A stretch of 64,000 bases of DNA from Prescottella equi (lineage in GTDB: Bacteria; Actinomycetota; Actinomycetes; Mycobacteriales; Mycobacteriaceae): the NCBI RefSeq assembly GCF_020171745.1, contig NZ_JAIVAH010000013.1, positions 372,001-436,000 on the forward strand. The letters run 5' to 3'. Made by a program: the position numbers and the translations under genes. Positions 47,537-59,748 of the stretch are shown one piece after another; within the stretch, counting starts at the first letter, position 1, and each line of letters starts with the position of its first letter. The notes under the pieces were generated by a model. It saw only the letters and a list, made by a program, of their open reading frames with translations, ran no database searches and was not told the DNA's origin.

Positions 47537-48052
47537 TCACGGCACCCGGGTGGCGAGGGCTGCCAGCGCGTCCCCGCTGAGTCGATAGGTGGTCCATTCG
47601 TCCTGCGCGACCGCGTCGAGTGATTCGTAGAACCCGATCGACGGCGTGTTCCAGTTCAACACCGACCACGCCAGACGCGTGTACCCCTTCGTGACGCACT
47701 CCTCGGCGAGCGTCGCCAACAGCGCCGTGCCGTAGCCGGCGCCGCGGTGCTCGGGCGTGACGTACAGATCCTCGAGGTAGATGCCGTGCACGCCGTCCCA
47801 CGTGGAGAAGTTGCGGAACCAGATCGCCGTGCCCACGACCGTCGGCCCGTCCGCCGCCTGGACCTCGACGACGTGGGCGAAGGTCGCCGGCTCCGGGCCG
47901 AACAGTGCGGCGGTGATCTGCTCGGGGACCACAGTGCACTCGTGCCGGGCCTTCTCGTACTCGGCGAGTTCGTAGATCAGCCCGGTGATGGCGTCGACGT
48001 CGTCGGGCGTCGCGCGCCGGATCACCGCGGTGGTGCTCGTTGATTCGCTCAC
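47537..48052 (-). CDS. GNAT-family N-acetyltransferase
   Basis: 171 residues, resembling diamine/thialysine N-acetyltransferases. Acetyl-CoA-binding loop HRGAGYGTALL and upstream GIYLEDLYVTPEHRG; C-terminal WSVLNWNTPSIGFYESL. The GTG at 48052 overlaps the phosphatase stop (GTGA), so it is translationally coupled to that gene. Substrate not determined. Rv3216 counterpart. Confidence 0.88.
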   Translation of the reverse strand: MSESTSTTAVIRRATPDDVDAITGLIYELAEYEKARHECTVVPEQITAALFGPEPATFAHVVEVQAADGPTVVGTAIWFRNFSTWDGVHGIYLEDLYVTPEHRGAGYGTALLATLAEECVTKGYTRLAWSVLNWNTPSIGFYESLDAVAQDEWTTYRLSGDALAALATRVP

Positions 48053-48663
48053 TGACGGCCCTCTCTCGGGGTGACGTTGTGGGTCTGGATCGTGCGGAAC
48101 CCGTGCTCGTAGCTCAGGACGGTGTGTGCGGCGGGCTCGAGCAGGAAGCGCCGGCCCTCGGCGACCGGGAGCTCCACCCAGCGCGCGATCACGGCCCGCA
48201 TGAAGTGGCCGTGCCCCACCAGCACCACGTCCCGGTCCGCGAGAGCGGCCTCGGCGGTGTGGACCACCATGTCGGCCCGCGAGGTGACCATTTCGTGGGT
48301 CTCGCCGCCCGGGCACGGGTGGGTCCACACCGTCCAGTGCGGGACCTGCTCGCGGATCTCGGGGGTGGTGAGACCCTCGAACTCGCCGTAATCCCATTCG
48401 GTCAACGCGTCCCAGCGCCGGTCGTGGGTCAGCCCCGCGAGGGTCGCGGTGACGTGTGCCCGTCGTCGCGGGCTGGTGACGACCAGCGGGTTGTTCAGCG
48501 CGAGTTCCGACAGCTGTACGCCGGCCTCCCGGGCCTGGACCGCGCCGCGCTCGGTGAGGGGCACCTCGGTGGTGCTCGTGTGCCGGCCGAGGCGCGCCCA
48601 CTCGGTCTCCCCGTGTCGCAGCAGAACCAGTCGGCGCTCGGGTGCGGTCATGGGATCAATCAT
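48049..48663 (-). CDS. Histidine phosphatase family protein (acid phosphatase, Gpm2/Rv3214 type)
   Basis: 204 residues. The phospho-histidine motif LLRHGETEW lies near residues 14-22, the second catalytic His in LVGHGHFMRAV near 149-159. EWDYGEFEGLTTPEI is typical of this branch. Although named phosphoglycerate mutase 2 in early annotation, the M. tuberculosis homologue was shown to be a phosphatase. ATG at 48663, or at 48651 (MTAPER). First gene of a two-gene operon with the GNAT gene. Confidence 0.87.
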   Translation of the reverse strand: MIDPMTAPERRLVLLRHGETEWARLGRHTSTTEVPLTERGAVQAREAGVQLSELALNNPLVVTSPRRRAHVTATLAGLTHDRRWDALTEWDYGEFEGLTTPEIREQVPHWTVWTHPCPGGETHEMVTSRADMVVHTAEAALADRDVVLVGHGHFMRAVIARWVELPVAEGRRFLLEPAAHTVLSYEHGFRTIQTHNVTPREGRQ

Positions 48664-48718
48664 GCCGGGTGCGGCCGAACCCTCGCCTTCGGGCCTCGAG
48701 TACGCAAGGATCTAGGCC

Positions 48719-49522
48719 GTGACGACGGTACTGGCTGTAGCGAATCAAAAGGGTGGGGTAGCCAAGACCACGACGGTCGCGTCTCTGGGGGCGGCACTCG
48801 TGGACCTCGACCGGCGGGTGCTGGTGGTGGATCTGGACCCACAGGGATGTCTGACATTCTCGTTGGGGCACAACCCCGATCGGCTCGAGGCGTCGGTGCA
48901 CGACGTGCTCACGGGGGACGTGCCGGTCGCGGACGTGCTGCTCGACACCGACGACGGCGTCAAGTTGCTACCCGCGACCATCGACCTGGCGGGCGCGGAG
49001 GCGCTGCTGTTGATGCGCCCGGGGCGCGAGTTCGCGCTCAAGCGGGCGCTGGCGCCGGTCCTCGACGACTTCGACGTGATCATCATCGACTGCCCGCCGT
49101 CGCTGGGCGTGCTCACCCTCAATGGACTGACCGCGGCGCAGCAGGTGCTGGTGCCGCTGCAGTGCGAGACGCTCGCGCACCGCGGTGTGGGGCAGTTGCT
49201 GCGGACCGTCTCCGAGGTCCAGCAGATCACCAACCCCGATCTGGTGCTGCTCGGTGCGCTGCCGACGCTGTACGACGCGCGCACCACGCACAGCCGCGAC
49301 GTCCTGTCCGACGTCTCGGACCGCTACGACCTGCCGGTGCTGGCCCCGCCGATCCCGCGCACGGTGCGGTTCGCGGAGGCGTCGGCGTCCGGCGCGACCG
49401 TGCTGGCGGGCCGCAAGAACAAGGGCGGAGAGGCGTATCGCCAACTGGCGCATCATCTTTCGACGCACTGGACCGGCAAGGCCGAGCTGGTGACCTTCTC
49501 GCCGTACGAGGGGACGGCCTGA
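48719..49522 (+). CDS. ParA/Soj-family ATPase, orphan
   Basis: 267 residues. Deviant Walker A KGGVAKTTT, Walker A' and B in VLVVDLDPQG and VIIIDCPPSLGVLTLNGL. The dimer-activating second Lys of classical ParA is in NQKGG. No parB is adjacent and the chromosomal parAB locus is elsewhere, so it is an orphan, as is Rv3213c. It may position a protein cargo or act on the chromosome with an unlinked partner. GTG start; no Shine-Dalgarno seen. Confidence 0.88.
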   Translation: MTTVLAVANQKGGVAKTTTVASLGAALVDLDRRVLVVDLDPQGCLTFSLGHNPDRLEASVHDVLTGDVPVADVLLDTDDGVKLLPATIDLAGAEALLLMRPGREFALKRALAPVLDDFDVIIIDCPPSLGVLTLNGLTAAQQVLVPLQCETLAHRGVGQLLRTVSEVQQITNPDLVLLGALPTLYDARTTHSRDVLSDVSDRYDLPVLAPPIPRTVRFAEASASGATVLAGRKNKGGEAYRQLAHHLSTHWTGKAELVTFSPYEGTA

Positions 49523-49537
49523 TCGCGCCCGAGTGAC

Positions 49538-50752
49538 TCAGCGCAGCGCGACGACCTCGTCGCCGCGCTGCTCGAGCACGATGTCGCCGAGGATCGCCGT
49601 CGCGATCGGGGCGGCGTCGCTGTCGCGGGTAACGGGGATTCGTTCCTGCTCGACGCCCGTCGCGGGGTCGAGGACGGCGATCGCGCCGGGCACCGGGACC
49701 AGCAGCGAGCCGGCCATGATCGCGCCGGGGCCGAGGGCGCCGGTCATGGTCCATTTCGGCGCCAGTTCGCTGGTGGAGAGGGCGATCAGCTCGGTGCCGG
49801 TCCACCACGTGAAGACGGAACCGTTGCGGGCGGCGGTCGCGTCGGCGCCGACCGCGGTGGTGACTGGGTGGGAGGCGATCTCGGCGCCGGCGCCGTCGAC
49901 GACAGCGATCCGGGCCTCGGAGATCGGGCCCGCGGGCAGGAACACCGCGGTGCGGTCGCCGGACGCCGCGATGAGCCGGGCGCCGGATGTGTCCGCGCCG
50001 GGACCGGTCAACAGTGTCGAGCCGAACTCCTGCGGTTCCTGATTGTCCTTCGGGGCGGCGTCGAGGACGCTGATCCGGTCGCCGGCCTCACCGGGGCAGT
50101 GCATCAGCACGGTCACCCGGGTACCGCCGGCCGCCGCCGATTTCAGGTCGCAGTCCGGTCGCGGTTGCTTGCCGGGGTTGATCGGCGCGTCGACCCGGCC
50201 GAACTCGAGGGTTCGGACCAGATCGGACCGCCACAGTTCCATCCGCTCCGAACCGCGGGATACCACGTAGGTGCCGTCGTAGGAGAGGGTGACCGCGTCG
50301 TCGGCGTCGCTGGACCGCTGCGCCTTGCGTGCGCCGGTCGCGCCGTCGAGTTGGGTGACCTGGCTGCAGCCACGCTGATCGCGGTAGACCGCGACGACGG
50401 TGTTCCAGGCTCCGATGGCGCCGCACAGCGGCATGTCCCGCTGGTAACGCCACCGCTCGTCTCCGGTGACGGGGTCGCGGCCGAGGACCGTTCCGCCGTC
50501 GGCGGTCGCAACCGTGCCGTCGGCGACGATCGGGGCGGCCGATCCGGGGCTGGCGGCCTGCCAGATTTCGTTCAGTGAAGAGGGTGGAGAGAGGGGGGTG
50601 TCCACCGCGGCCGCGGGAGTATCCGCGGTCACCGAGGTGGTTCCCCGAGCGTCGCTCCGGATCCAGATCGCCGCCGCGGCGACCGCGACGAGAATCGCGA
50701 TGGTCGCGGCGACGGCGACGTCCAGACGGGTACGACGCTCGGGTGCCAGCAC
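49538..50752 (-). CDS. Membrane-anchored PQQ-like beta-propeller protein (Rv3212 type)
   Basis: 404 residues. One N-terminal TM (about residues 11-31) then an extracytoplasmic WD/PQQ-like repeat domain (RDPVTGDERWRYQRD, QLDGATGARKAQ, VLDPATGVEQER). It has no catalytic residues; such proteins usually bind other envelope proteins. GTG at 50752, 20 bp after the rhlE stop; hence in an operon with rhlE. Confidence 0.78.
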   Translation of the reverse strand: MLAPERRTRLDVAVAATIAILVAVAAAAIWIRSDARGTTSVTADTPAAAVDTPLSPPSSLNEIWQAASPGSAAPIVADGTVATADGGTVLGRDPVTGDERWRYQRDMPLCGAIGAWNTVVAVYRDQRGCSQVTQLDGATGARKAQRSSDADDAVTLSYDGTYVVSRGSERMELWRSDLVRTLEFGRVDAPINPGKQPRPDCDLKSAAAGGTRVTVLMHCPGEAGDRISVLDAAPKDNQEPQEFGSTLLTGPGADTSGARLIAASGDRTAVFLPAGPISEARIAVVDGAGAEIASHPVTTAVGADATAARNGSVFTWWTGTELIALSTSELAPKWTMTGALGPGAIMAGSLLVPVPGAIAVLDPATGVEQERIPVTRDSDAAPIATAILGDIVLEQRGDEVVALR

Positions 50753-50772
50753 AGGTGGCAGGTTACCCCGAA

Positions 50773-52422
50773 CTACTCGGCGGCCGCCGTGGCGCTCACG
50801 GGCTGGGAGTCAGTCTGCGCAGGCGCGCCGTCGGCGGACGCGGGACGACGACGGCGACGACGGCGGCGCGGTGCGGAGGTGCCCTCGTCGGCCGCGGCCG
50901 ACGCGACCTCGGGAGCCTTCTCGCCGGACGTCGCGGTGGCGTCCGCCGGGGCCGATCCGTCGGTGGCCTTGCCGCCGCGGGTGCGACGACGCGAACGCTT
51001 GGGGGCGTCCGACTTCTCGGACTTCTCGCCGCGGTCGCGGGACTCGCCCGCGGCCTTGGTGTCCTTTGCCGGACGCTCGGAGCGGGGCTTGCGGATCGAA
51101 CCCTTTGCGTCCGTGGGGATACCGAGATCCTCGTACAGGTGCGGCGAGCTCGAGTAGGTCTCGACGGGCTCGGCGACACCGAGATCGAGGGCCTTGTCGA
51201 TCAGCTGCCAGCGGGGGATGTCGTCCCAGTCGACCAACGTGATCGCGGTTCCGGTGCGGCCGGCGCGACCGGTGCGGCCGATGCGGTGCACGTAGGTCTT
51301 CTCGTCTTCGGGGCACTGGTAGTTGATGACGTGCGTGACGTCGTCGATGTCGATGCCGCGGGCCGCGACGTCGGTGGCGACGAGCACGTCGACCTTGCCG
51401 GTGCGGAATCCGGCGAGGGCCTTCTCGCGCGCGACCTGGCCGAGGTCACCGTGCACGGCGCCGACGTTGAAGCCGCGCTCGTTCAGGTCGTCCGCGACCT
51501 TCTGCGCGGTGCGCTTGGTGCGGGTGAAGATCATCGTCGCGCCGCGGCCGTCGGCCTGCAGGACGCGGGCCACCATCTCGGCCTTGTCGAGCGCGTGCGC
51601 GCGGTAGATGTGCTGCGTGGTGCGCTCGTGGACGGCGGACGAGTCCGCTTCCTCGGCGCGGATGTGCGTCGGCTGCGTCAGGAACGTGCGGGCCAGCGTG
51701 ATGATCGGGCCCGGCATGGTGGCCGAGAACAGCATCGTCTGGCGCTTGTCCGGAACCATGCCGAGGATGCGCTCGATGTCGGGCAGGAAGCCGAGGTCGA
51801 GCATCTCGTCGGCCTCGTCGAGGACGAGGACGCCGACCTTGCCCAGGATCAGGTGACCCTGGTTGGCGAGGTCGAGCAGGCGGCCCGGCGTGCCGACGAT
51901 GACGTCGACGCCCTTGCGGAGCGCGTCGATCTGCTGCTCGTAGGGACGGCCGCCGTAGATCGAGAAGACCTGCAGCGGCTTCTTGCCGGCCTCGAGGTAC
52001 TTCGACGCGTTCTCGAGGTCCTCCGTCACCTGGATGCACAGCTCGCGCGTCGGCACGATCACCAGCGCGCGGGGCGTGCCGTCGAGCGCGGTGGTGCCGG
52101 AATCAGCGGTGGCAACGCGATGGAGCAGCGGAACGCCGAAGCCGAAGGTCTTGCCCATGCCGGTGCGGGCCTGACCGATGAGGTCGTCGCCGGCGAGCGC
52201 GAGGGGGAGCGTGAGCTCCTGGATGGCGAACGTGCGCTCGATGCCGATCTCGGCGAGCGCCTTGACGATCTCGTCGCGGACACCGAGCTCACCGAAAGTG
52301 GGCGGGGTGTGCGTCTCGTCCAGCTGCGCGGACAGCGTGGTCTCGGTTGCTGCGTGGTTACTGTCTTCGTGGTCGATCGTGATCTTGCTCAGGGAACTGG
52401 CCTTCCTCGTATCGGCACGCAC
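50773..52422 (-). CDS. rhlE: DEAD-box ATP-dependent RNA helicase RhlE
   Basis: 549 residues from GTG 52422. Helicase motifs: Q motif region (TPPTFGELGV...IQELTLPLALAG), I ARTGMGKT, Ia PTRELCIQV, II DEAD, III SAT, V ARGID and VI HRIGRTGRAGR, followed by a low-complexity Arg/Ala-rich tail of about 120 residues ending with Arg clusters. No Shine-Dalgarno precedes the GTG, whereas a CTG at 52392 (LSKITIDHED) has AGGAAGG 8 nt upstream, so the true start may be the CTG. Confidence 0.93.
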   Translation of the reverse strand: MRADTRKASSLSKITIDHEDSNHAATETTLSAQLDETHTPPTFGELGVRDEIVKALAEIGIERTFAIQELTLPLALAGDDLIGQARTGMGKTFGFGVPLLHRVATADSGTTALDGTPRALVIVPTRELCIQVTEDLENASKYLEAGKKPLQVFSIYGGRPYEQQIDALRKGVDVIVGTPGRLLDLANQGHLILGKVGVLVLDEADEMLDLGFLPDIERILGMVPDKRQTMLFSATMPGPIITLARTFLTQPTHIRAEEADSSAVHERTTQHIYRAHALDKAEMVARVLQADGRGATMIFTRTKRTAQKVADDLNERGFNVGAVHGDLGQVAREKALAGFRTGKVDVLVATDVAARGIDIDDVTHVINYQCPEDEKTYVHRIGRTGRAGRTGTAITLVDWDDIPRWQLIDKALDLGVAEPVETYSSSPHLYEDLGIPTDAKGSIRKPRSERPAKDTKAAGESRDRGEKSEKSDAPKRSRRRTRGGKATDGSAPADATATSGEKAPEVASAAADEGTSAPRRRRRRRRPASADGAPAQTDSQPVSATAAAE

Positions 52423-52790
52423 GCACGAGGTAAGGGGCCAGGCCGTAAGTCGGCCGAGTCGGTGCCCTCTTGTGCGGTGGCCCTGCCTCCGTCTCAGCGC
52501 GGAAATCGAGTGGATCTCGGCGAGACGCGGCGGGCGCCGTCGATCAGGTGCGCGCACATTATCTTCGGGAGTCCGAATCCGTTTCGCGCCCGAATCGTTC
52601 GAATTCAACTCGAATTCGTCGCTCCGGAGTCATGCTCCGGGACCGGGACCAGCGCGGAAATAACGGTCTCCCGTCGCAATTGTAGCGGTCCGGCGCTTCG
52701 CGGCCGACACCTGCATGGCGTAGATCACCATTCCGGGCAGGTCCCGTCGTTGCCGGGAGCACGTCACGACACGGATTAGGCTGTGGCGTC
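52423..52790. promoter_or_regulatory. rhlE leader and divergent promoter region
   Basis: 368 bp with no gene. On the minus strand GATAAT (52558-52563) could be the rhlE -10, giving a leader of about 130 nt that includes a perfect GGCCG-taagt-CGGCC hairpin (52441-52455) near the start. On the plus strand a TAGGCT (52777-52782) serves the next gene. Two GAATTC sequences bracket a 5-nt spacer near 52606-52622. Confidence 0.45.
52777..52782 (+). promoter_or_regulatory. -10 element for the leaderless ferritin-like gene
   Basis: TAGGCT with 8 nt to the ATG at 52791. Confidence 0.5.
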
Positions 52791-53471
52791 ATGGGAGCCG
52801 ATTCACAGACGTCGTCCGTGCCCGCCATCGCCGCGGACCACCCCGGTGTGGCCGAGTTGTTCGCCGTTCTCGCGTACGGCGAGATCTCCGCGTTCTACCG
52901 TCTGGCGGAGGATGCCCAGATGGCACCCACGCTGCGGGGGCGGGTCGCGCTCGCCAGCATGGCCGCCGCCGAGATGGGGCACTTCGAGACGCTGCACGAG
53001 GCGCTCACCGACCGGGGCCTCGAGGTCTACGCGGCGATGGATCCGTTCGTCCGGGCCCTGGATGCCTACCACGCGTCGACGGACCCGTCGACGTGGCTCG
53101 AGTCGCTGGTGAAGGCGTACGTCGGTGACGGTATCGCGGCCGATTTCTACCTCGAGATCGCACATTCGCTCGACCCCGCGGTGGGCGGGATCGTCCGCGA
53201 GGTGCTGGCCGAGGTCGGTCACTCCGAGTTCGTCGTGCAGGAGGTTCGGAGCGCGGTTGCCGCGAGCACGAGCGAGAAGGACCGGCTGATGCTGTGGGGT
53301 CGCCGGCTGCTCGGCGAAGCGATCACGCAGGCCCAGTTCGTCCTCGCCCGCCGTGAGGACCTCACCGACCTCGTCATGACGGCGACCGGCAGCCTCAACG
53401 GCGTCGCCGCCCTGTTCGACAACATGCAGGCGAAGCACGCCGAACGGATGGCCGTACTCGGCCTGGTCTGA
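52791..53471 (+). CDS. Ferritin-like fold protein (MiaE-like/Rv3210c family)
   Basis: 226 residues, almost all helical. Putative diiron ligands: Glu in YGEISAFYRL, ExxH in AAAEMGHFETLH, Glu in DFYLEIAHS and ExxH in LAEVGHSEFVV, so two carboxylate-histidine pairs characteristic of ferritin-like oxygenases such as MiaE (tRNA hydroxylase). Substrate unknown in actinobacteria. ATG with a leaderless promoter. Confidence 0.83.
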   Translation: MGADSQTSSVPAIAADHPGVAELFAVLAYGEISAFYRLAEDAQMAPTLRGRVALASMAAAEMGHFETLHEALTDRGLEVYAAMDPFVRALDAYHASTDPSTWLESLVKAYVGDGIAADFYLEIAHSLDPAVGGIVREVLAEVGHSEFVVQEVRSAVAASTSEKDRLMLWGRRLLGEAITQAQFVLARREDLTDLVMTATGSLNGVAALFDNMQAKHAERMAVLGLV

Positions 53472-53577
53472 GCACACTGTTCGCTCTCAGCACAGCGGCG
53501 CAGCAGGCTCGGGTGGGCGGGGCTGCATTAATCTGGCCGGGACAGCTTCAAGCGCTCGGAGAGTTCGGAGGTTGACC

Positions 53578-53808
53578 GTGGAGGTCAAGATCGGTGTAAC
53601 TGACAGCCCGCGTGAGCTGGTCGTCAACAGCGTCCTCACGCCCGACGAGGTGGAGGCGCTCGTGACGAAGTCGCTCGCGGAGGCGGGCGGTGTGCTCTCG
53701 CTCGTCGACGAGAAGGGGCGCAAGTTCCTCGTCCAGGCCGCGCGGATCACCTACGTGGAGATCGGCCCGTCGGACAGCCGCAAGGTCGGGTTCGCGCCGA
53801 CCAGCTAG
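53578..53808 (+). CDS. DUF3107 family protein (TB9.4)
   Basis: 76 residues. MEVKIGVTDSPRELVVNS at the N-terminus and KFLVQAARITYVEIGPSDSRKVGF at the C-terminus are conserved in actinobacteria. GTG chosen because GGAGG is 6 nt upstream; an in-frame TTG two codons earlier is less likely. A TAATCT (53530-53535) may be its -10. No function is known. Rv3208A counterpart. Confidence 0.87.
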   Translation: MEVKIGVTDSPRELVVNSVLTPDEVEALVTKSLAEAGGVLSLVDEKGRKFLVQAARITYVEIGPSDSRKVGFAPTS

Positions 53809-53816
53809 AGCCGGAA

Positions 53817-53863
53817 ATACGCCAAGGGCGCGGAGTCGTGACGACTCCGCGCCCTTGGCGTAT
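53817..53863. terminator. Long bidirectional terminator
   Basis: 23-bp perfect inverted repeat (53817-53839 with 53841-53863) between the convergent DUF3107 and TetR genes. Confidence 0.88.
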
Positions 53864-53903
53864 GCCCTTCGCGAAAGTGCGCGAACTACATGGACTACAC
53901 GGA

Positions 53904-58009
<4,106 letters not shown>

Positions 58010-58053
58010 GCATTCGCACGGAGCGCCTCACCGAAACGGACGGTCTGCGGCGG

Positions 58054-58059
58054 TAGCCT
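58054..58059 (+). promoter_or_regulatory. -10 element for the leaderless TIGR02569 gene
   Basis: TAGCCT with 7 nt to the GTG at 58067. Confidence 0.5.
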
Positions 58060-58066
58060 GACGCCC

Positions 58067-58921
58067 GTGAGCTCTACGCAACCGCCCCAGCACGTCTGTT
58101 CGACGTTCGGTCTCCGTGAGGTCGAGCCGGTCGCGTTGGGTGCCGACTGGGACGGTGGCTGGCGCTGCGGCGACGTCGTGCTGTCGGCCGTCGCCGATCA
58201 TGCGCGTGCGGCGTGGTCCGCGAAGGTGCGCGAGACGCTCGCAGTGGACGCGGTGCGGTTGGCCCGTCCGGTGCGCGCGACCGACGGCCGGTACGTCGTC
58301 TCCGGTTGGCGCGCCGACACATTCCTGGAGGGCTCCTCGGAGCCGCGGCACGACGAGGTCGTCTCGCTGTCGCTGCGTCTGCACGCCGCGACCGCGCAGC
58401 TCGAGCGCCCGCGATTCCTCGCGCAGCCGCCGGTGGCGCCGTGGGCCGACGTCGACGTGTTCGTCGCCGCGGACCGGGCCGCGTGGGAGACCGTCCCGCT
58501 GCGGACCGCGCGTGCCGCCGGGGCACTCGAGGACCTGACGCCCGATGCCAAGCGCAGCGTCGACGTGATCGGCCAGCTCGCGACCCTGCGCAAGCCGGTG
58601 CGGTCTCCGGACCAGTTGGTGCACGGCGATCTGTTCGGCACCGTCCTGTTCGACGGCAGCGCGGCGCCCGGCGTCACCGACATCACCCCGTACTGGCGTC
58701 CGGCATCCTGGGCGGCGGGCGTGATCGTGGTCGACGCGCTGTCCTGGGGCGGTGCCGACGAGGGCCTGATCGGGCGTTGGGAAGACCTGCCGGAGTGGCC
58801 GCAGATGTTGTTGCGGGCGTTGCTCTTCCGGCTCTCGGTCCACGCTCTGCACCCGCGCTCGACGCCCGACGCGCTGCCCGGGCTGCTCCGCACCGCGGAT
58901 CTGATCCGGCTCATCCTCTAG
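58067..58921 (+). CDS. TIGR02569 family protein, kinase/phosphotransferase-like fold
   Basis: 284 residues, Rv3205c counterpart. The aminoglycoside-phosphotransferase-type catalytic loop LVHGDLFGTVLFDG and the downstream VTDITPY (in place of DFG/DxD) are recognisable. Lys in the ATP site is less clear. It may phosphorylate a small molecule or be a pseudo-kinase. GTG start with a leaderless promoter. It is the last gene in the synteny block shared with M. tuberculosis. Confidence 0.82.
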   Translation: MSSTQPPQHVCSTFGLREVEPVALGADWDGGWRCGDVVLSAVADHARAAWSAKVRETLAVDAVRLARPVRATDGRYVVSGWRADTFLEGSSEPRHDEVVSLSLRLHAATAQLERPRFLAQPPVAPWADVDVFVAADRAAWETVPLRTARAAGALEDLTPDAKRSVDVIGQLATLRKPVRSPDQLVHGDLFGTVLFDGSAAPGVTDITPYWRPASWAAGVIVVDALSWGGADEGLIGRWEDLPEWPQMLLRALLFRLSVHALHPRSTPDALPGLLRTADLIRLIL

Positions 58922-58931
58922 CGGCGCCGAT

Positions 58932-59660
58932 CTACGCGTAGCCCGCCAGCAGTTCGTCGAAGAAGCAGCGGGCCGCGGCGACGGCTCGCTCGCTGTCACC
59001 GTCGATGACCGCCTCGACCAGTTGGCTGTGCTCGTCGTGGAAACCCGCTCCCGTCGCGGACGCGTGCTTGGTGACCGTTTCCTCGATCGCGGGGAGCAGC
59101 GAGTCGTAGAACTCCAGGTACACCCGGTTGTGGCTGGCCGCGACGATGCCGCGGTGCAGCGCGATGTCGGCCGCGATCGCGGTGCGCAGGTCGCTGCCGT
59201 GCCAGGCCTCGGTTCGGGCCGCGAGCAGGGCACGCAGGTTCTCGATGTCGGCGTCGTCGCGTCGTCGCGCGGCCAGTCCCGCGGCGGTCACGTCCAGCGA
59301 CTGACGTAGTTCCAGCACGTCGCGTTCGTGCGCGCCGGCGAAGTACTTGCCGAGCGTGCCGCTCACCTCGGACGCCGCGAGCACATAGGTGCCCGATCCC
59401 TGCCGTCGCTCGAGCAGGCCGGTGTGCACGAGGGCCTGCACCGCCTCGCGGACGGTGTTGCGTCCGGTACCGGTGAGTTCCGAGAGTTCGGGCTCCGTGG
59501 GGATGCGGGAGCCGACCGGCCAGTTGCCGGATCGGATCTCGTCCCGGAGTTGCTCGGTCACCTGGTTGATCAGGGTGCTGCGGCGGACGGGTTGCAACGG
59601 CGCTCCTGCGGGTAGACGTGGGTCACACGAATTATGCTTTGCCCTCTTTCGTCGGGTCAT
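58932..59660 (-). CDS. FadR/GntR-family transcriptional regulator
   Basis: 242 residues from ATG 59660; a TTG at 59597 (LQPVRRSTL), preceded by GCAGGAG, would give 221 and is where family conservation starts. Winged HTH: GSRIPTEPELSELTGTGRNTVREAVQALVHTGLLERRQGSGTYV. The FCD ligand domain has the metal-type DIALHRGIVAASHNR and His in HDEHSQLVEAVIDGD. It is divergent from the CynX-like transporter, which it probably controls. Confidence 0.87.
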   Translation of the reverse strand: MTRRKRAKHNSCDPRLPAGAPLQPVRRSTLINQVTEQLRDEIRSGNWPVGSRIPTEPELSELTGTGRNTVREAVQALVHTGLLERRQGSGTYVLAASEVSGTLGKYFAGAHERDVLELRQSLDVTAAGLAARRRDDADIENLRALLAARTEAWHGSDLRTAIAADIALHRGIVAASHNRVYLEFYDSLLPAIEETVTKHASATGAGFHDEHSQLVEAVIDGDSERAVAAARCFFDELLAGYA

Positions 59661-59668
59661 CCTATGAT
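59658..59668. promoter_or_regulatory. Inverted repeat over the fadR-like start region
   Basis: TCATcctATGA (11 bp) lies at the proposed ATG on the minus strand and between the divergent promoters; candidate autoregulatory operator of the GntR-family protein. Confidence 0.3.
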
Positions 59669-59748
59669 TTATCGGGTCGAGTGCCAAAGCCCCCCGGCGG
59701 GTGCGCTCCCGAAATTCTTCGACGATCGATCACGGAACGAGGCAGTAC

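Noticed and set aside
48719-49522. ParA gene as part of a plasmid or chromosomal partition locus
   Set aside because: No parB, no parS-like repeats and conserved chromosomal neighbours on both sides.
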